From NCBI GenBank assembly GCA_008933045.1, contig WBXJ01000150.1, forward strand, positions 1 through 7,456: a DNA stretch of 7,456 bases. The letters run 5' to 3'. This stretch comes from Verrucomicrobiota bacterium. GTDB lineage: Bacteria > Verrucomicrobiota > Verrucomicrobiia > Limisphaerales > SXQI01. Position 1 is the stretch's first letter, and every line of letters starts with the position of its first letter. Below the pieces are notes generated by a model. It searched no databases and was not told the origin of the DNA. It worked only from the letters and a program-made list of their open reading frames with translations. The position numbers were made by a program, and so were the translations under genes. This document shows positions 6,544-7,456 of this stretch, piece by piece.

Positions 6544-7270
6544 TCAATACCAAGAATTCTTTGTTTCCCGCCGGACCTAGCAAGGGTGACTCCGTAATTC
6601 CGTGCCACCGTAAATGAGTGTGTTGAGTCACAAAGTTTTGCAATTCTTGCACAACCCTCTCATGGATGGCAGGGTCGCGGATGACTCCAGCCCCTCGGTC
6701 CACTTCAGTTTTCCCCGCTTCAAACTGGGGCTTAAGCAGTGCCACCACCCTACCGGAAAGCCCGATCAACGCAACGGCTGCGGGTAGAATTTTTTGAAGC
6801 GAAATAAAAGAGCAATCGATCACTGCAAGATCTGCACTTGTCCAGGGTCCGGCGAAATGGGCTGCGGTGAGTTCTCTCGCATTCGTCCGCTCCATAACGA
6901 TGACCCGCGGATCTTGCCGCAGTTTCCAAGCGAGTTGGCCGTGACCCACATCGACCGCCCAGACCCGCGCCGCTCCATGTTGCAACAAACAATCCGTAAA
7001 CCCACCCGTCGAAGCACCCAAATCAAGTGCTAGTTGACCTCGGACATCGAGGCCAAAATGTTTCAGCGCATGCTCGAGCTTATGTCCCCCTCGACTGACA
7101 TACTTTTCTCCCCCATCCAGGGAGACATCGTCACCCAACTTCACACAGTCGCTCGCTTTATGAGCCAGTTGACCTTTGATCCGAACAAGTCCTGCGAGGA
7201 TGGCTCTCTTGGCCTTCTCGCGGCTTTCACACAATCCCCGTTCCACCAGTGCCTGATCGAGTCGCAACAC
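6527..7270 (-). CDS. tlyA: TlyA-type rRNA 2'-O-methyltransferase (S4 plus FtsJ/RrmJ-like domains)
   Basis: SAM-dependent ribose methyltransferase; mycobacterial TlyA modifies C1409 of 16S and C1920 of 23S rRNA. The 247-residue protein has an N-terminal S4 RNA-binding domain (about 2-60, RLDQALVERGLCESREKAKRAI) and an FtsJ-like methyltransferase domain. Visible motifs are YVSRGGHKL (57-65), the SAM-binding LDLGASTGGFTDCLLQ (82-97), AVDVGHGQL (105-113), IDCSFISL (151-158), LLKPQFEAG (178-186) and GNKEFLVLI (235-243). Lys64, Asp152, Lys180 and Glu238 fit the K-D-K-E catalytic tetrad. The start is GTG at 7270 (MLRLDQALV) with AAGG 7 nt upstream; the adjacent TTG at 7267 is an alternative. It heads the tlyA-nadK-lacI run. 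TlyA proteins of pathogens have also been called haemolysins, but the sequence here supports the RNA methyltransferase role. Confidence 0.95.
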   Translation of the reverse strand: MLRLDQALVERGLCESREKAKRAILAGLVRIKGQLAHKASDCVKLGDDVSLDGGEKYVSRGGHKLEHALKHFGLDVRGQLALDLGASTGGFTDCLLQHGAARVWAVDVGHGQLAWKLRQDPRVIVMERTNARELTAAHFAGPWTSADLAVIDCSFISLQKILPAAVALIGLSGRVVALLKPQFEAGKTEVDRGAGVIRDPAIHERVVQELQNFVTQHTHLRWHGITESPLLGPAGNKEFLVLIEKIA

Positions 7271-7277
7271 AAACGAA

Positions 7278-7281
7278 CCTT
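7278..7281 (-). promoter_or_regulatory. Ribosome binding site of tlyA
   Basis: AAGG on the minus strand lies 7 nt before the GTG at 7270. It is short but well placed, and supports the GTG start over the next-codon TTG. Confidence 0.45.
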
Positions 7282-7328
7282 AATTGCGGAGGAGACCCAA
7301 TAGCAACCACGCACGCACGCAGTCCCGA

Positions 7329-7362
7329 GAGGTCGCATTGACTCAAATTAAATGTTACCGAG
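7329..7362. repeat. Direct repeat, copy 1, upstream of tlyA
   Basis: This copy contains GAGGTCG, then TTGACTCAA (7338-7346), seven variable bases, and GTTACCGAG (7354-7362). The same blocks recur at 7388-7419 with identical spacing between the two 9-mers. TTGACTCAA is itself palindromic around its central base. The repeat lies 59-92 nt upstream of the tlyA start, where promoter or operator elements would be expected. Confidence 0.7.
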
Positions 7363-7365
7363 AGG

Positions 7366-7375
7366 AAAAGCTTTT
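7366..7375. repeat. 10-bp palindrome between the direct repeats
   Basis: AAAAGCTTTT is a perfect palindrome directly after copy 1 of the repeat and about 95 nt upstream of tlyA. It could be an operator half of this promoter region or a chance A/T-rich palindrome. Confidence 0.4.
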
Positions 7376-7387
7376 AGGAGGTGAAGT

Positions 7388-7419
7388 GAGGTCGTTGACT
7401 CAAGATAATGGTTACCGAG
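7388..7419. repeat. Direct repeat, copy 2, upstream of tlyA
   Basis: Second copy: GAGGTCG, TTGACTCAA (7395-7403), seven variable bases, GTTACCGAG (7411-7419). It lacks the two extra bases found after GAGGTCG in copy 1. The 9-mers are offset by 57 bp from copy 1, an exact multiple of three but not of the helical repeat (about 5.4 turns). Confidence 0.7.
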
Positions 7420-7456
7420 CAAGAAAGGCCAAAATCGATGAGTTTAGCGAGTAAAA

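Noticed and set aside
7329..7419. CRISPR array
   Set aside because: There are only two imperfect copies, each with an internal variable segment and one 25-nt gap, and no cas genes are nearby.

Overview
The window reads as an ordinary chromosomal housekeeping segment of a free-living bacterium with moderate GC content. There are no insertion sequences, phage genes, CRISPR arrays, tRNA or rRNA genes. The gene content and protein style (AcnA-type aconitase; RsmB/NOP methyltransferase with a DACAGEGGKT motif; a tlyA-nadK-lacI chain whose LacI begins MIKMKDIAVKGGVSVMTVSK) remind me most of Verrucomicrobiota, perhaps the Pedosphaera/Limisphaera side. That assignment is an impression from protein style, not a search result. 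Several genes appear to start at TTG or GTG with weak Shine-Dalgarno sequences.

Left part (1-842): a small peroxiredoxin gene lies on the minus strand (153-632). Its downstream flank (81-137) can fold into a compact three-way junction followed by four U residues, which I read as a probable terminator or structured 3' UTR. A 210-bp region (633-842) separates it from the divergently transcribed aconitase gene.

Middle (843-4661, plus strand): acnA (aconitate hydratase, TCA cycle, [4Fe-4S] enzyme) is followed after only 3 nt, in the same reading frame, by an rRNA/tRNA cytosine-C5 methyltransferase gene of the RsmB/NOP family. The two are probably cotranscribed.

Right part (7270-4622, minus strand): a tightly packed run in the order tlyA (rRNA 2'-O-methyltransferase), nadK (NAD kinase), lacI-family regulator. 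tlyA and nadK overlap by 17 bp and nadK and lacI by 4 bp (ATGA), so the three look like one translationally coupled operon. The lacI gene and the RsmB-type gene converge and overlap by 40 bp with no room for a terminator.

Right edge (7271-7456): presumed promoter/leader of the tlyA operon. It holds an imperfect direct repeat (7329-7362 and 7388-7419), a 10-bp palindrome between the copies, and a strong Shine-Dalgarno-like motif on the plus strand.

I see no clear new enzymatic or defence system. The items most worth a second look are the three-way junction, the repeat pair upstream of tlyA, the LacI regulator coupled to NAD kinase with altered ligand-pocket residues, and the in-frame acnA/RsmB-type junction.
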